Shown here in pieces: positions 50,256-61,444 of a DNA stretch of 64,000 nt. Every line of letters begins with the position of its first letter. The stretch's first letter is position 1. The position numbers were made by a program, and so were the translations under genes. The notes under the pieces were generated by a model. The model did no database searches. It was not told the origin of the DNA and was given only the letters and a program-made list of their open reading frames with translations. The DNA is from Aradus depressus (taxonomy: Eukaryota > Arthropoda > Insecta > Hemiptera > Aradidae): NCBI GenBank assembly GCA_963662175.1, contig OY759215.1:18155079-18219078 (forward strand), in the 5' to 3' direction.

Positions 50256-51104
50256 TATAACATTCATTATATTGCGCTACTTGATATTCTAATTTAAATT
50301 TATATTAATAATAGTTATATACAATAACGATTATTAGAGGGCCTGGTTATGTATGATTTATAAATAAAAATAAAGACTTTAATAGCTTTTGTTACATTTT
50401 TCTTTTATTTTAAATTTCATCAAGACACGTTTTTATGGGTTAGTATCACATAAATTTTACAGACATAGAGATTTTTCTTTGTAAACACAACATTCAACTA
50501 AACCTGCGGGACAGCTTTCTTTTCTTCTATTGTGCTGGTGGGTAAAATGATGTCTCCAGCGTGGTACGTTGAATATGGGGTGTCGCAACTGCGGCCACGT
50601 CCTCTCCTCTCTTCTGGATTCCAAGTATTTCAGCTACTCTTCCTTCTTATCACAGCCTTTAAGAAATCACTTACATTTTCTACCATTCACCACACTCACT
50701 TTCACTGAACCATCTCTCTCTGCACAGTTCTCTCATACATCTACTGCCTACTCTCCACGAGGGGACAGCCCACTTCTCTCTCGTTTTGGATTCAGCTCCG
50801 TCATTGGCCACAATTTTTACAGCCTTTAGCACTAAACATCTGGGTTTTTTTATACCACTTTCATATTCCCGTATACAATCCTAATTGCTTACATTTATTG
50901 TTAACTAATTATTATCCTAACATTTAATTTTATGACATAATTGAAATAAATGATTTGATATATTTTGAAACTATATCGACCCTGGTACAAATCGATTTGA
51001 TAACCCCCAGTAACCTTCCTTAGGTCTACTAAACTGATTGTATTTACGTATCTTATTTTCCATTTCTTAAATATTACATGTAATGGACAATATAGAACAT
51101 TACA
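50256..51104 (-). repeat. 5' LTR of the nested element
   Basis: Copy of 46381-47229; the only difference I noticed is TA for TG at its inner edge (50256-50257). Confidence 0.92.
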
Positions 51105-53434
51105 ATATATTTCTTAGGTGACCGATTCCCACCAAAACCCCCTATCGTGTCTAATGACATAATCTCGTATGGTCTGAGTGCAGGTCCAAGTTTTGACATA
51201 AATCCGATGGCTCGGCCCCTGCGAACTTTATTTTCCAAACATACAGAACAGTTCTTATAAAATTCACTGACCAGTTGGTCTAAATTTTTGAAGTAGTAGA
51301 TCGGTCTGATAGTGGCAATCAACTGCGCAGATCCTATATGGCCATATTTATTGTGCACAAGTTGAATTATTTTTTTTCCTAACTCAGCCGAGACAAATAT
51401 TCTTGATTTCCCATGTATGTTTTTAAAAGTAATATTTTGGCGAGATTCCGTTTTCTTTGCGGCATGTAGTTCTGTGCGATTATCTCGTTGGTCCGTTTTG
51501 ATATCCTGTAACTGTATTAAATTCACAACTTGAACAACATCCTCATTTTCAAAGTACTCAAGAACGGGATAACGTGACAAAAGGTCCGCCTGAATATTTT
51601 CTTTACCTTTCTTATAAACAATCTTAAAATTAAATTGGGATAAGAAATGAATTAAGTCCCCCAATATCTCATCTGTTCTGGCCTTTGTTTTTAAATTTTC
51701 CAACGGTCTGTGGTCGCTAAAAACAGTAAATTCCCTACCAATTAAGTAATATTGCCAGTATTTAATAGCATCCTTGATAGCTCTACATTCCAAGTGAATG
51801 ATATCCATCCGTTTTTCTCTTTCTGAAAGTTTTCTAGAGAAATATGCAACAGGATGTAATTGTCCATCATGTTGTGGTTGCTTCAACGCAGCCCCTATAC
51901 CTTTAAAGCTAGCATCAGTTTCAATAAATACATCTTTTCCAATATCATATATGGCCAATATCGGGGAAGAACACAAGTATTCTTTAATTAAGGTAAAACA
52001 TTTGTCACACTCCTCTGTCCAAACAAATTCGACATTTTTGCGCAGTAATTTATGTAACGGCTCGAACTTCTGAGCGCTATTTTCAATATATTTTAAGTAG
52101 AAATTTATTGATCCTAATATGCTACGTACGCCCGATTTATCAGTCGGTCGTATAAGATCTCGAATTGCTTTTAAATTTTCTTGTGCCGGAGATACTTTAT
52201 TTTCTTGGATAAGGTGGCCAAGGTATTTTACAGAGGGTGAACCGAAAGTGCATTTTGCTAACTTTAGTTTAAAACCTTCGCATTCTATAACTTTGAGAAA
52301 TCGCTCAATATGCATAATATGGTCTTCCCACGTTCTGGAAAATATCAAAATATCGTCAATATAGTTGACACAAAAGTCATCTAAACCATTTCTTCTTATG
52401 ATATTAGATAAAATTCGCTGGAAAATCGCCGGAGCGTTTTTCAACCCGAACGGTAGTACTTTAAACATGAATTTTCCATATTTCGTAATGAAAGATGTTT
52501 TCTCTCTGTCTTCTTTTTTCAAAAGAATGCACCAAAATGCAGAATTGATGTCCAGTACAGTATAGTATTTACAATTTGACACCTTATCAATAACGTCATT
52601 GATAGTGGGGAATGGATAACACTCTGGAACTACGATTTTATTCAAATTACGAAAATCACAGCATAACCTTGATTTTCTACCGTCTTCTTTTTTGTATGCG
52701 AGCGTCACTGGTGAAGCATATGGCGAATCAGATTCCTCTATGAGGTCAGCATCTAATAAGTTCTTAATCTGTGTTTTTATTTCTATTTCGTCTGGAATTG
52801 AGCATTTATATGCTCGAGAAGTTACATATTCATCTCTAATTAATTTTATTTCAGCCTCTCGTGAATGCACACGGCCAACATCAAATTTATCTTTAGCAAA
52901 CAATCGTTTATGCTTCTCTATTAGGTCTATAATCTGTTTCTTTTTATTTTTGTCTTCTAAGTGTTCCACAAGAGCCTGGATACTGTTCACATCTACATGT
53001 TGGGTAAAGTTAAGCTCATTAAAATCATCTTTCCTGTTTTTTTCTGTAATCTGTATTATCTGATTATTTGAATCTTTCTGATAAATATGCAAATTTTCAT
53101 CTTGCAGCAATTTAAATTTTTTTATTGCGTCCAACCCCAATAATAGGTCATATGAAAACTGACTATTTTTAATTACAAACGTGTCAAGGTTATCTGTTAA
53201 ATTTCCAATTTTGAGAATAATATTTGCCCGGGCAGAACTGAAATTAAATCCATTTATAGTCCTGAAAACATTTTTACTTTTTTTTAAACTTGATTTCAAG
53301 AAATCTACCACCTTCTGGTTTACTAAACTAATATTTGAACCAGTGTCATAAACTGCCTTTATCTGTTTCTGATTATCAATTAATACATTCAATTTAATCA
53401 ATGGATTTAACTTCCCCGGGTATTCTAGTTTAAA
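51105..53434 (-). CDS. Ty3 pol part 1: protease, reverse transcriptase, RNase H, integrase start
   Basis: The frame is entered by -1 shift from gag at 53428-53434 and is open to the nested insertion. Protease: AVYDTGSNISLVNQKV near the start. RT: LIEESDSPYASPVTLAYKKE, RLCCDFRNLNKIV, LDINSAFWCILL, FMFKVLPFGLKNAPAIFQ and the catalytic VNYIDDILIFSRTWE. RNase H: VFIETDASFKGIGAALKQ, HLECRAIKDAIKYWQYYL, FTVFSDHRPLENLKT, and KKGKENIQADLLSRYPV. Integrase zinc finger: LVHNKYGHIGSAQLIATI with CSVCLENKVRRGR, then SLDTIGGFGG with the first part of the core. No internal stop. The domain order PR-RT-RH-IN is that of Ty3/gypsy. The remaining integrase is at 45647-46380. Confidence 0.93.
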
Positions 53435-54600
53435 TTGCTTTCATTCATTTCAATTTTCATCATGTCTGCTTCCCCAGCGTTGTAGTTAACAGCAATTTTG
53501 GAAGAATATGCAGCCTTATTTCTACATTCAGATGAAGGATGGAAACGGTTGGACCAGCCTAATGCTTCACACATAAAACAAGGATTTCTAGGTTTCACTG
53601 TATTATACGATTTTTTTTTCTCTTTTTCATTCCTTTCCCTCATTGTATCACTCTTTCTCTCAATTGATTGTAAGTTGTATGTATTAGAATCTTTTTTTTT
53701 CTTGTTAAAAGAATCACAAAGCTTTCTCAATGCAACGAATAATTTTTCAATTGTTGATATTTCTTCCCTATCAAGTGCATCTTGGACCTCTATGGGCAAA
53801 CCAACGACTATCATACTAATTCTTGACAATACAGTCACATTCGTTTCTGCTTCAAGGCAAAGTTTTTCTTTTGCCAATGCATAATCAATCAAGGAGCCCC
53901 CTAAATATTTATAGTTATAAGCTTTTCTAACTTGGGACCAACCTTTATCAACAAATACTGATAAAAACGAACTTTTCCATTCTGACCATCTACAGAGACC
54001 AATCTTTCGTAAATTAGCATCGTACCAATCCTTTGGGGCACCCTCGAGAAAAAATCTGAGAGCCTCAACCTTCTTTGTGTCGTCATTGATCTTATGTCGA
54101 TTACATTCAGTCTCAAACTGTACTAGCCAGTCAATCGAATTCTGTTTCCTATCAAATTTTCCCAATACAAACTGTTTTTCAATTTGATTCAGCTTAATTT
54201 CGTCGTTTTCACTTAATTTAGTTTCTAATTCTTTGATTCTTCTTATTAAAAAAAACGCATCCGATGTCTCTGCAGCAATACCTATCTGTACCCTTGTATC
54301 CAATTCTTCTAAAGGTAGATTTTTAAAACATAGATTATCTCCTTCATCAAAATATTCTCTTTTTAAGTCATTGTCTATCTTAATACTAACCTTTCTATAA
54401 CCATTGATTGGTTTTATAGCTGTTATAACACTTTTAATAATAGATTTAGAGTACAGTACCTTATGTTCTCTCAGATCTTGATATTCCTCAGGAAATCCAT
54501 ACCATATCACTTTATCCTCTGATACGCCCACTAATTCAAACAATCCTTCACTTCTCTTGACAATATGTACAAACATTTTAGGTTCTTCGTTCTTAGCCAT
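53425..54600 (-). CDS. Ty3 gag
   Basis: 391 residues from ATG 54600 (MAKNEEPKMFVHIVKRSEGL). The frame extends further up without support. The middle has the retrotransposon gag core: KFDRKQNSIDWLVQFETECN, ALRFFLEGAPKDWYDANL and VGLPIEVQDALDREEIST. Near the C-terminus is one zinc knuckle, CFMCEALGW then HPSSEC (C-x2-C-x9-H-x4-C, longer spacing than the usual CCHC). It would form the particle and package RNA. No stops; it ends at TAG 53425 within the frameshift site, so most ribosomes make Gag and a minority Gag-Pol. Confidence 0.9.
   Translation of the reverse strand: MAKNEEPKMFVHIVKRSEGLFELVGVSEDKVIWYGFPEEYQDLREHKVLYSKSIIKSVITAIKPINGYRKVSIKIDNDLKREYFDEGDNLCFKNLPLEELDTRVQIGIAAETSDAFFLIRRIKELETKLSENDEIKLNQIEKQFVLGKFDRKQNSIDWLVQFETECNRHKINDDTKKVEALRFFLEGAPKDWYDANLRKIGLCRWSEWKSSFLSVFVDKGWSQVRKAYNYKYLGGSLIDYALAKEKLCLEAETNVTVLSRISMIVVGLPIEVQDALDREEISTIEKLFVALRKLCDSFNKKKKDSNTYNLQSIERKSDTMRERNEKEKKKSYNTVKPRNPCFMCEALGWSNRFHPSSECRNKAAYSSKIAVNYNAGEADMMKIEMNESNLN
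53428..53434 (-). promoter_or_regulatory. -1 ribosomal frameshift site TTTAAAC at the gag/pol junction
   Basis: On the minus strand gag reads AAT TTA AAC TAG, so the slippery heptamer T TTA AAC is in phase and touches the gag stop codon. A -1 slip reads TTT AAA CTA GAA and enters the open pol frame, which has no ATG in the overlap. A GC-rich CCCGGG follows within 15 bases. Confidence 0.8.
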
Positions 54601-54655
54601 TTTATAAATTTTTCTTTTTAATTTTTTATTGTCTAAATGCTGATGTAATTTAATT

Positions 54656-54794
54656 TGTAAGTCTGTTTTAATGATTTTATTATTCAAGGAATAATTAAAT
54701 TACAAGTCAACAAACAAACTAAAACTTCTTACAGCTGTCACTAAAGTCGTTCCTAGGACCGTCACTAGGGAGCTGGAGAGTTTACATCTTTACA
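54656..54794 (-). repeat. 5' LTR of the Ty3 element
   Basis: 139 bp, ends TGTAAGTCTG and CATCTTTACA on the plus strand, matching the other LTR with one difference (AATG versus AAAG near 54669). Confidence 0.92.
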
Positions 54795-55176
54795 TATATA
54801 TTTCATGTTACTTGCCTGCATTCTTATTTTTATTACGGTCTACTGTCCCTTTGTGCACTCTGCCTATTTCAGCTTCCACCTTCCATAAACCCCACAAAAA
54901 GATCGTAATAATTTGACCATTCCATTCCAAATTTCAAGTTCATAGTTACACTCGCCTTTAGCGTTGAAGAGCTCACAACTTCTCTTCACATACATACTAA
55001 CGCACAGGCACAGATAGACATCATCGCGAAATGGTCAAAACTTATTCAGTGGAAAACTCGTTGAAACATTGATCTCGAATTTTTGTACGATTACAATACT
55101 TTCTTATACTATAGGTATAAGCACGTAAAAAAATATCAACTCAATATAATAATAATACATTAAATGCATTATTTAC
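54795..55176. other. Non-coding flank/intron
   Basis: No gene seen. Probably intron of the minus-strand microexon gene. Confidence 0.4.
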
Positions 55177-55227
55177 TTCCTATAGGGCTCGATATCTCTT
55201 TATCGTTAGCTTTCTTCTCTTCAACAT
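55177..55227 (-). CDS. Microexon, 51 nt, phase 1
   Basis: Minus-strand acceptor CCTTGTTTGTTACAG, exon of 51 nt, donor A|GTAAATAATG. In phase 1 it gives VEEKKANDKEISSPIG with a shared Asp codon before it. It aligns with the tandem 39-nt microexons (DDKDQKATDKEDS): D-V-E-E-K-K-A-N-D-K-E-x-S plus a four-residue tail. The intron upstream (AACAGAGAGATTAGTCTATT) also matches the array's introns, so this is an old relative of that unit. Confidence 0.6.
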
Positions 55228-55638
55228 CTGTAACAAACAAGGAAAGAGAATGAACAGAGAGATTAGTCTATTAAGTACGTGACATATGGTATATTTCGAA
55301 AAATTGTTCGTGCTTCAGCCACATCAAAAATATATACTAGCTTTATACACTGTTTATAGAAGTGACGTATCAGAATAAAAAACTTGGAAAGTAGATAATG
55401 GAAATTTACTTATAAGAATCTCTCACACGTCAATTTAACTGAGTTCTGGGTGAGGGAGGGAGGGGGGGGGGGGGCTGCCTGCAAAACGAAAGTTAATTTA
55501 GCAGGGAATCAAATCGTGTCCTCCACATGGGGTTCTGGATACAGACACATTTAAATTTGATGATGACAGATGTCAAGTAACCAAATAAAAACATCAACAA
55601 AAATTATCAACTCTATATAATAATAATTCATTATATAC

Positions 55639-55677
55639 CAGAATCCTCTTTATCCGTAGCTTTCTGGTCTTTAACGT
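55639..55677 (-). CDS. Microexon, 39 nt, nearly identical to the tandem array units
   Basis: Donor G|GTATATAATG and 39-nt exon are those of the array at 62107-63758; the peptide is DVKDQKATDKEDS in phase 1, as in array unit 10. The acceptor differs (TGTATCCAGAACAG), since the intron upstream is fused to another repeat segment. It shows that array-type units also sit 6.4 kb downstream in the gene. Confidence 0.6.
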
Positions 55678-56219
55678 CTGTTCTGGATACAGATACACAT
55701 TTAAATTTTATGACACTGTTTATAGAAGTGAGGTATCAGATTAAAGAACTTAGAAAGTAGCTAATGGAACTTTACTTATAAGAATCTCTCTCTCGTCAAT
55801 TTAACCGAGTGATGGGGTGGCTGCCTGGCAACCGAAAGTTCGTTTGGCCGATTTAGCTGGGTATCAAAACGTGTCCTCTTCATTGAGTTCTGGATCTACA
55901 TGCGTCCCCCTTACGTAGATTTTGAATTAGTATAAATGTGTATCAAGAGATCTTCTTTGGGATGTAACAAGTTCATAGTGACCAGAAGAAGGGTTGGAAG
56001 TCACCCAAAAATATTGTCCAAAAAAAGAAGAAACCTCTGGACAAAAACAACTTAATAGAAAAGATGATTAAAATAGAATAGTCATATCCGGAAGGGGGTC
56101 AGATGTGATTTAAAATCAATAAGATGTAAATATATCAAATGAAATCATCAGGTTAAATGAAAAATGTCCGAATACATTTTTTGTGTTATGTTTTGATATA
56201 GTGGAAATACTAATAAATA
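55678..56219. other. Intron-like repeats of the microexon region
   Basis: Segments such as GGCTGCCTGGCAACCGAAAG (55812) and TGTGATTTAAAATCAATAAG (56107) recur with changes at 55480, 57800-57910, 61945 and 43600. No gene. Confidence 0.5.
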
Positions 56220-57275
56220 AAATAAAATGATAGATAAAACACTTTTTTTGAACGCTTATATTGTCTAATTCCACAAACATATACTTAAATGTGTACCGGT
56301 TTTGGCTTACGCCATCGTCGGCACAATGTTCAACAATAATTCAGATATTTGCCAGGCGTACATATTTATATTAACCTAAGAGTACGTGAGGTGAAAGGGC
56401 AAATGTAAAGGGGAAAAATCTAAATTTGCGAAACAAATAATTGATATGGGTCACTCATTCAATGAAACAACCGGCATAAAATACCTCCACTTATGTGAAA
56501 AAGGTAGACCATTAGATTCTCTAGAACAGCTAGAAATTAATAGGACTCGAAAAAATGGGCATTGTTTGAACGACCAGACATACTTCAAATTTTCTCCTTT
56601 GTTAATCCCTTTCAGCTAACAAATATCCATGGCAATATTAACATAGGTTAAATAATTTTCTACTTACATATAGTAGCTATATATTGTATAGTTGTTATAT
56701 TGTTTTTTTGGAATGTTAGTTTTTGGTTTTACTTTAATTTTATTTTATTTACTTGTTTTTCAAATATGTGCACAGTTAGTTATTACCGCTAGAATAGAGA
56801 CTTTCACCTCCTGGTTTTACCAGAGGAAGGGAACCCTTTCACCTCAGGTACACTTAGGTTAATATAAAGGAGAGGGCTGACAAGGAACAGTAGCGGTAAT
56901 AAAACAGAAGAAGGGGCGTTACCAGCCACCCTTCCTCCCTTCCGCGAAGTAATGACAGACCGTCAGTTCCGCGGAAGGGAATCAGGATCGGCAAGGAGGG
57001 GGTTTTAGTGGGTATGGTGATGGTGAACCGTCTCGAGTCCCACACTATCCAGGGCTACCTTCCCTGAATGTGCGTCACAGCATTTCCCCCTCCAATGCAA
57101 AAAAAAAAAAAAAAAGGTTAACATAAATATGTATGTCTAGCAAATATCTGAATTATTGTTGAACATTGTACTGACGATGGCGTAAGCCGAAACCGGTACC
57201 TACACATTTAAGTGTATGTTTGTGGAATTAGACAATATAAGTGTTCAAAAAAGTGTTTTATCTATCATTTTATTT
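56220..57275. mobile_element. Foldback/MITE-like element with about 160-bp TIRs
   Basis: 56220-56377 and 57115-57275 are inverse complements with about 90 percent identity (ATAGATAAAACACTTTTTT; CTTACGCCATCGTC; TGTTCAACAATAATTCAGAT). Inside, CCTTTCACCTCA(G/C)GTAC..TTAGGTTAATA at 56836-56873 is a further inverse copy of 56362-56400. No transposase frame. Confidence 0.8.
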
Positions 57276-57304
57276 CATTAAATGAAAAAGACCAAAACAA
57301 AAAA

Positions 57305-57490
57305 CTTGTTCCACTTTTATATTGACCAATTCAGAAAAATTATAAAAAGTACTGGTTTCGGCATACGCAATCATCAGAAGTGACTTTTGAACTTTCTGCT
57401 GTTGATAGCGTGAGTCGAAATCAGTTCCCTTTATGTATATATTTTTTTGGAATTAGACCAATATAAAAGTTAAAAGTCCTATGTTTTTAT
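57305..57490. repeat. Small inverted-repeat element related to the foldback element
   Basis: TTTTATATTGACCAATTC and GGAATTAGACCAATATAAAA flank a core with TGGTTTCGGCATACGCAATC and GATAGCGTGAGTCGAAATCA, a diverged version of the larger element's end. Confidence 0.65.
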
Positions 57491-57571
57491 TTATATCGAC
57501 ACAGTTCGCAGAGATGTCTTCGGACAAATATGACCAACTCAACATAATACCATATCATATTAACAATTTAC

Positions 57572-57601
57572 CTCCTACAGGGCCGAACATCTCTTCATCA
57601 T
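57572..57601 (-). CDS. Microexon, 30 nt, phase 1
   Basis: Minus-strand acceptor TTTCATTGTTTGTTACAG, 30-nt exon, donor G|GTAAATTG. In phase 1 the peptide is DDEEMFGPVG (first Asp shared with the previous exon). PVG matches the PIG end of the 55177 exon. Multiple of three, symmetric phase. Confidence 0.55.
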
Positions 57602-57980
57602 CTGTAACAAACAATGAAAGAGGATGAACAGAGGGATTAGTCGATGCTCCTCAACGATGCTGGCAAGTTTTGAAAAATTGTTCATCTTCAAGCCCCATCA
57701 GAAACATATCTGTTTAAACATTGTTTATTCAAATAAGGTGGATTGAAGAACTTAGATATTTACTTATAAGAATTCTCTCGTCAAATAAAATTAGTTGTGA
57801 GCCGATAAAGCTGGTAACCATAAGGTGTTTCCCCATGGGGTTCAGGATAGACATATTGAATTTCTTGGAAGGTGATCAAATGCGATTTAAAATCACAGAT
57901 GTAAAATGATCAAATACCATCGTCACTTAAAAAAAAAACAGATCAACTCAACATAATACCATATTATATTCATAATTTAC

Positions 57981-58022
57981 CTTCTGCAGGGTGCCACGTA
58001 TCTTCATCCGAATCATCATCAT
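57981..58022 (-). CDS. Microexon, 42 nt, phase 1
   Basis: Acceptor TTCCTTTGTTTGTTATATAG, 42-nt exon, donor G|GTAAATTATG. In phase 1 it gives DDDDSDEDTWHPAE (first Asp shared). The flanking DNA is related to that of the other microexons, and length and phase again allow skipping without frame change. Confidence 0.55.
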
Positions 58023-58520
58023 CTATATAACAAACAAAGGAAGAGGATGAACAGAGGTATATTAACCATGTCCAACTCTCTTCTACGTTTCTGGCAAAAC
58101 TCGAATGGTTTGTGTTCCAACCGCGTCAAAAATATATCTGTTAATACTGTAATGTTTTAGAAGCTTGTTGTCGCGTTTTTATAAAAATGATATCTATATT
58201 TTTCTTTACTTTACTTTAAAGACGCGGAGACTTTTTCAAAATTGTTTAACTGATTTTACTAAATTAAAATATTTGTGTGATGCCCGATCGCCTATTTAAT
58301 AGAACGATACTTAAATTACTGATTTTAATATAGTATAAATTGGATTTCTATCAACCAAAGGCGCAAGTACGTTCAGCGAAGAAGGTTTTGAAAGACTAAA
58401 TTGTCAAATCAATATTGGCTAGTTCGGAGCTTGGGAAACAAACTACTAACATTTAACAACTCATATTGAAAAGGATATATCTATAACAAAAAAAAAATAA
58501 CTTAAAATTAAAAATACAGT
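58023..58520. other. No gene seen; probable intron
   Basis: AT-rich DNA after AGAGGATGAACAGAGG, which matches the intron start of the microexon units. Confidence 0.4.
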
Positions 58521-59060
58521 AAAATTAAACCTCGTATGGATAATGCTGTATGGAGGGGATCCACGATGTTTTCCAAGCTTCTTTCAAATTCTTCCTTCTG
58601 TGTCTGCTGGGCGGATAGAATGGGGGGCTTACGAGTGGAAGGACGACTGGTAACCACGGACTGGGGACTGACTCACTCCTCCGAAGACTCCTGGAGACCC
58701 ACTTCCTTCCACCTCTTCTACTGGACTGTGACTGGCTGTCTCCAAAGACTTCTGTACTCTGACTGACTTGACTTGACTTCTCAGGATCTCGCATATTCCC
58801 CCACTACTCGGCCATCCCCTCTTCTTCCCTTTCAAGTTCACCTGGGAGAAATCTCCTTTCCCACTGCGGCATATCAATTGGACTTTTCAAACTTCCAGGT
58901 ATGCACTCTGGAGGTTTATATGACCCTAACAGAGGCTTTATGGGTCTATTATCCGGCTATTGGTCACTCTTTACTGGCACCCTGTCAGCCTCTTCCCCTG
59001 TAGGTACTTGACGAAGGCAAAATGGGATAAGCTCTTAATACCGGACCCCCTCAGCCCCTT
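58521..59060. other. GC-richer block, possibly an LTR or leader of a decayed retroelement
   Basis: Overlapping frames on both strands (for example VQKSLETASHSPVEEVEGSG on the minus strand) without a known motif. It bounds the AT-rich stretch 59061-61440 as the LTR bounds the AT-rich interior of the nested element at 46-51 kb, but no second copy of it is in the window. Confidence 0.25.
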
Positions 59061-61444
59061 GAGTTATTTCCTTCCTCCATACCTCATATATTTACTACAT
59101 ATTATTATTAATTTTAAAGAATATATGCAGATCCAGTCGCAAATTAATTATATTATATTACCCTGTCCTTGTTTTGATAAAATTGTACGAAGGACAATTT
59201 TATTAGTACATACAACAGTTTCAATACAGAATTTCAAAAAAAATATTAAAAAAACTACTATTTAAACAACCTATACATAAAATCTATATTTAACAAAAAA
59301 AAATCAACTCATTTATTCTCAAACTATAATACATACACGAATTTCATCAAAAACACAAATTACTAACTAGGATTTGAATAACATATATTTACATGGGACC
59401 TATAATTAACATAAGAAAAAATCAAATTATTATTTTAAAACTATAATACAACACGAATTTCAACACAAAATTTTCGAAAAAAAAAAAAAAAATTACTAAC
59501 TAGAATTTGAATAACATATATTTACATGAAATCTATAATTAATATAAAAAAAATCAAATTATTAATTTTAAATATCGATACCAAATCTTCAATATTCATT
59601 TTACACACTTTTCATCTAAAGAATGCATGCTTAACCAAATTTCATCCTTTCTCCTTAATTCACAATAATTAAATTCTTTTATACCAAAACCAAAAACATA
59701 ATATTCACTAATTTTTTCTAACATATGGATAACCAATTCAAACAATTTCCCTTTAATATTTAAATTTCTCAAAAAAAATCTAGGTCGACTTTAAAATTAT
59801 GTCTTTTCCAATAACCTATACTGTCTTTTCTTTTACCTTAATAAAAAAATTTTAAATTACTTCTATACTTTGTCTGCTTATAATAAATAAAAAAAACACA
59901 GGGTTGCCTACTAAAATTAAAACTTTCATTCTGTGGTCTCATTTTATAAATATTTCATCCTCTAATCTCCATCTAGAGCAATCTCAAAAAAAATATTCCA
60001 TTTATTTTCTTATTAATTCAATATACCCTCCCTTATAAGTATCTATTTCTTATTATTTATGGGACGTTAATCAGGTCTTTACCTATTCCCTAACTATTCT
60101 TTATTTTCAAAAAAAATAAACTCCTTATACTTCAAAAAAAAATAATCTCGTAAACTTCAAAAAATATCTCATATACTTCTAACACATATTATCACTTGTT
60201 ATATCGTCGCAGTATTGATGGATTCCTCCTTTCTCTGGGTAGGCAATCTCATAACTAATAAAATATCTTCATCTATCTACTCTTGGATAGCTCACTTCTC
60301 ATTAATAACTATTCTCCATAATAATTCTCCACTAAGATTCACTAACGTCCTATAATTATTAAAGAAAACAAATTCCTTCAAATTTTATCAATTTTCATTC
60401 TTAAAAATATCTTCTCCCATTCAAAAAAAAAAAAAAATTCCTAAATCTAAAATGAATTAAGTCTATATTTATAAGAATACTAAACAAAATTATCTTACTA
60501 TTAACTTCACTTCCAAAGCCTCAATCAACATATAATTAAATAATCCAATAAAAAAAAATTAATATATGAAATTCAAATAACTCCAATTGTTTAAAAAAAT
60601 AACTTTAATAAATTTCATTCACACATAAAAAAAATTCTCACTTCCATTCGACTATCTAATCCCATTTACTCGTAGTCTTCCATTATTTTCTGTCTAAATT
60701 TCGCTTCGTAAGTCTGTCTGTAACTCATTCGAGTTTCAAAAACAAATATTTACTATAAACTGTCGGCTAATACAATTTTTCATTGCAAAACCTAAAATTA
60801 ATCCTATGCTTTTATTCAGATACCCCGACGTATTAAGTCTTTGAACATCCCCTCTATCTTTTTTACTGTTTTCGGTGTCATCTGACTGTCATTGTTTCTC
60901 CTACTTGTCCATTCCCTTTTATTTTAAAACTTTTCTGTCCAGTTTGTCCGTTTTCTTCTATAAATATTTCCTCTAACTTGTAAACTGTCTCATGTAAATT
61001 ATATGTACCGTCATTTTTTCATATATTCATTAAAACATTTGCATACGCACATTCCCTTATTTCTACCTTAAATTGCCCTAAATGATTATTCATCATTATT
61101 TCCTCTTTCGATAGAAATTTCCTCACCATTTTCATTCGATTCGGAACTTTCTTTCCTATTTCTAAATATATCTTGTTACTTTCGGAATCTATATTGACCT
61201 TCTTCACTATTTTATCTAAAACTTCTATTATTTTTTCTTCCTCTACTAAAATTTCTAAGGTTGTTTCTGCTTCTAATTTTAAAATTTGAACCTGTTCCTT
61301 TTTATTATTATTTTCAACAGTTTCTACTTTATTTTGATCTTCTCTATCCCATTATCACTTCTAAACACATTTTCGGTCATATCGTCCATTTTCCTACTAC
61401 TATTATCCATTCGCTCGCCTAAATTATCCATTCTACTTCCTAAA
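59061..61444. other. AT-rich stretch, resembles interior of a gag-only LTR element
   Basis: No intact gene. Direct near-repeats occur at 59330-59410 and 59440-59530 (ATAACATATATTTACATG). A minus-strand frame at 61019-61207 (KFLSKEEIMMNNHLGQFKV) is Lys/Glu-rich like the gag frames of this element type. Confidence 0.35.

Larger units (their letters stand above)
46381..51104 (-). mobile_element. Nested gag-only LTR retrotransposon (non-autonomous)
   Basis: Two 849-bp LTRs that look almost identical flank 3 kb with one gag-like frame and no pol. ATAT at both flanks is the target duplication; removing it restores the host pol frame. Primer-binding site at 50235-50253 and a purine-rich tract (AGCAGAGGGCAA) before the 3' LTR. 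Confidence 0.9.
45283..54794 (-). mobile_element. Ty3/gypsy LTR retrotransposon with two nested insertions
   Basis: LTRs 45283-45631 (139 bp plus a SINE insertion) and 54656-54794 (139 bp) differ at one base that I could see and start/end TG...CA. Flanks are TATA-type on both sides. gag and pol are open on the minus strand apart from the nested element at 46381-51104. Polypurine tract at 45632-45644. Confidence 0.93.

Noticed and set aside
58525..58794. Ser/Arg-rich minus-strand frame as a host SR-type protein
   Set aside because: Competing open frames overlap it on the same strand and no motif or splice context supports it.
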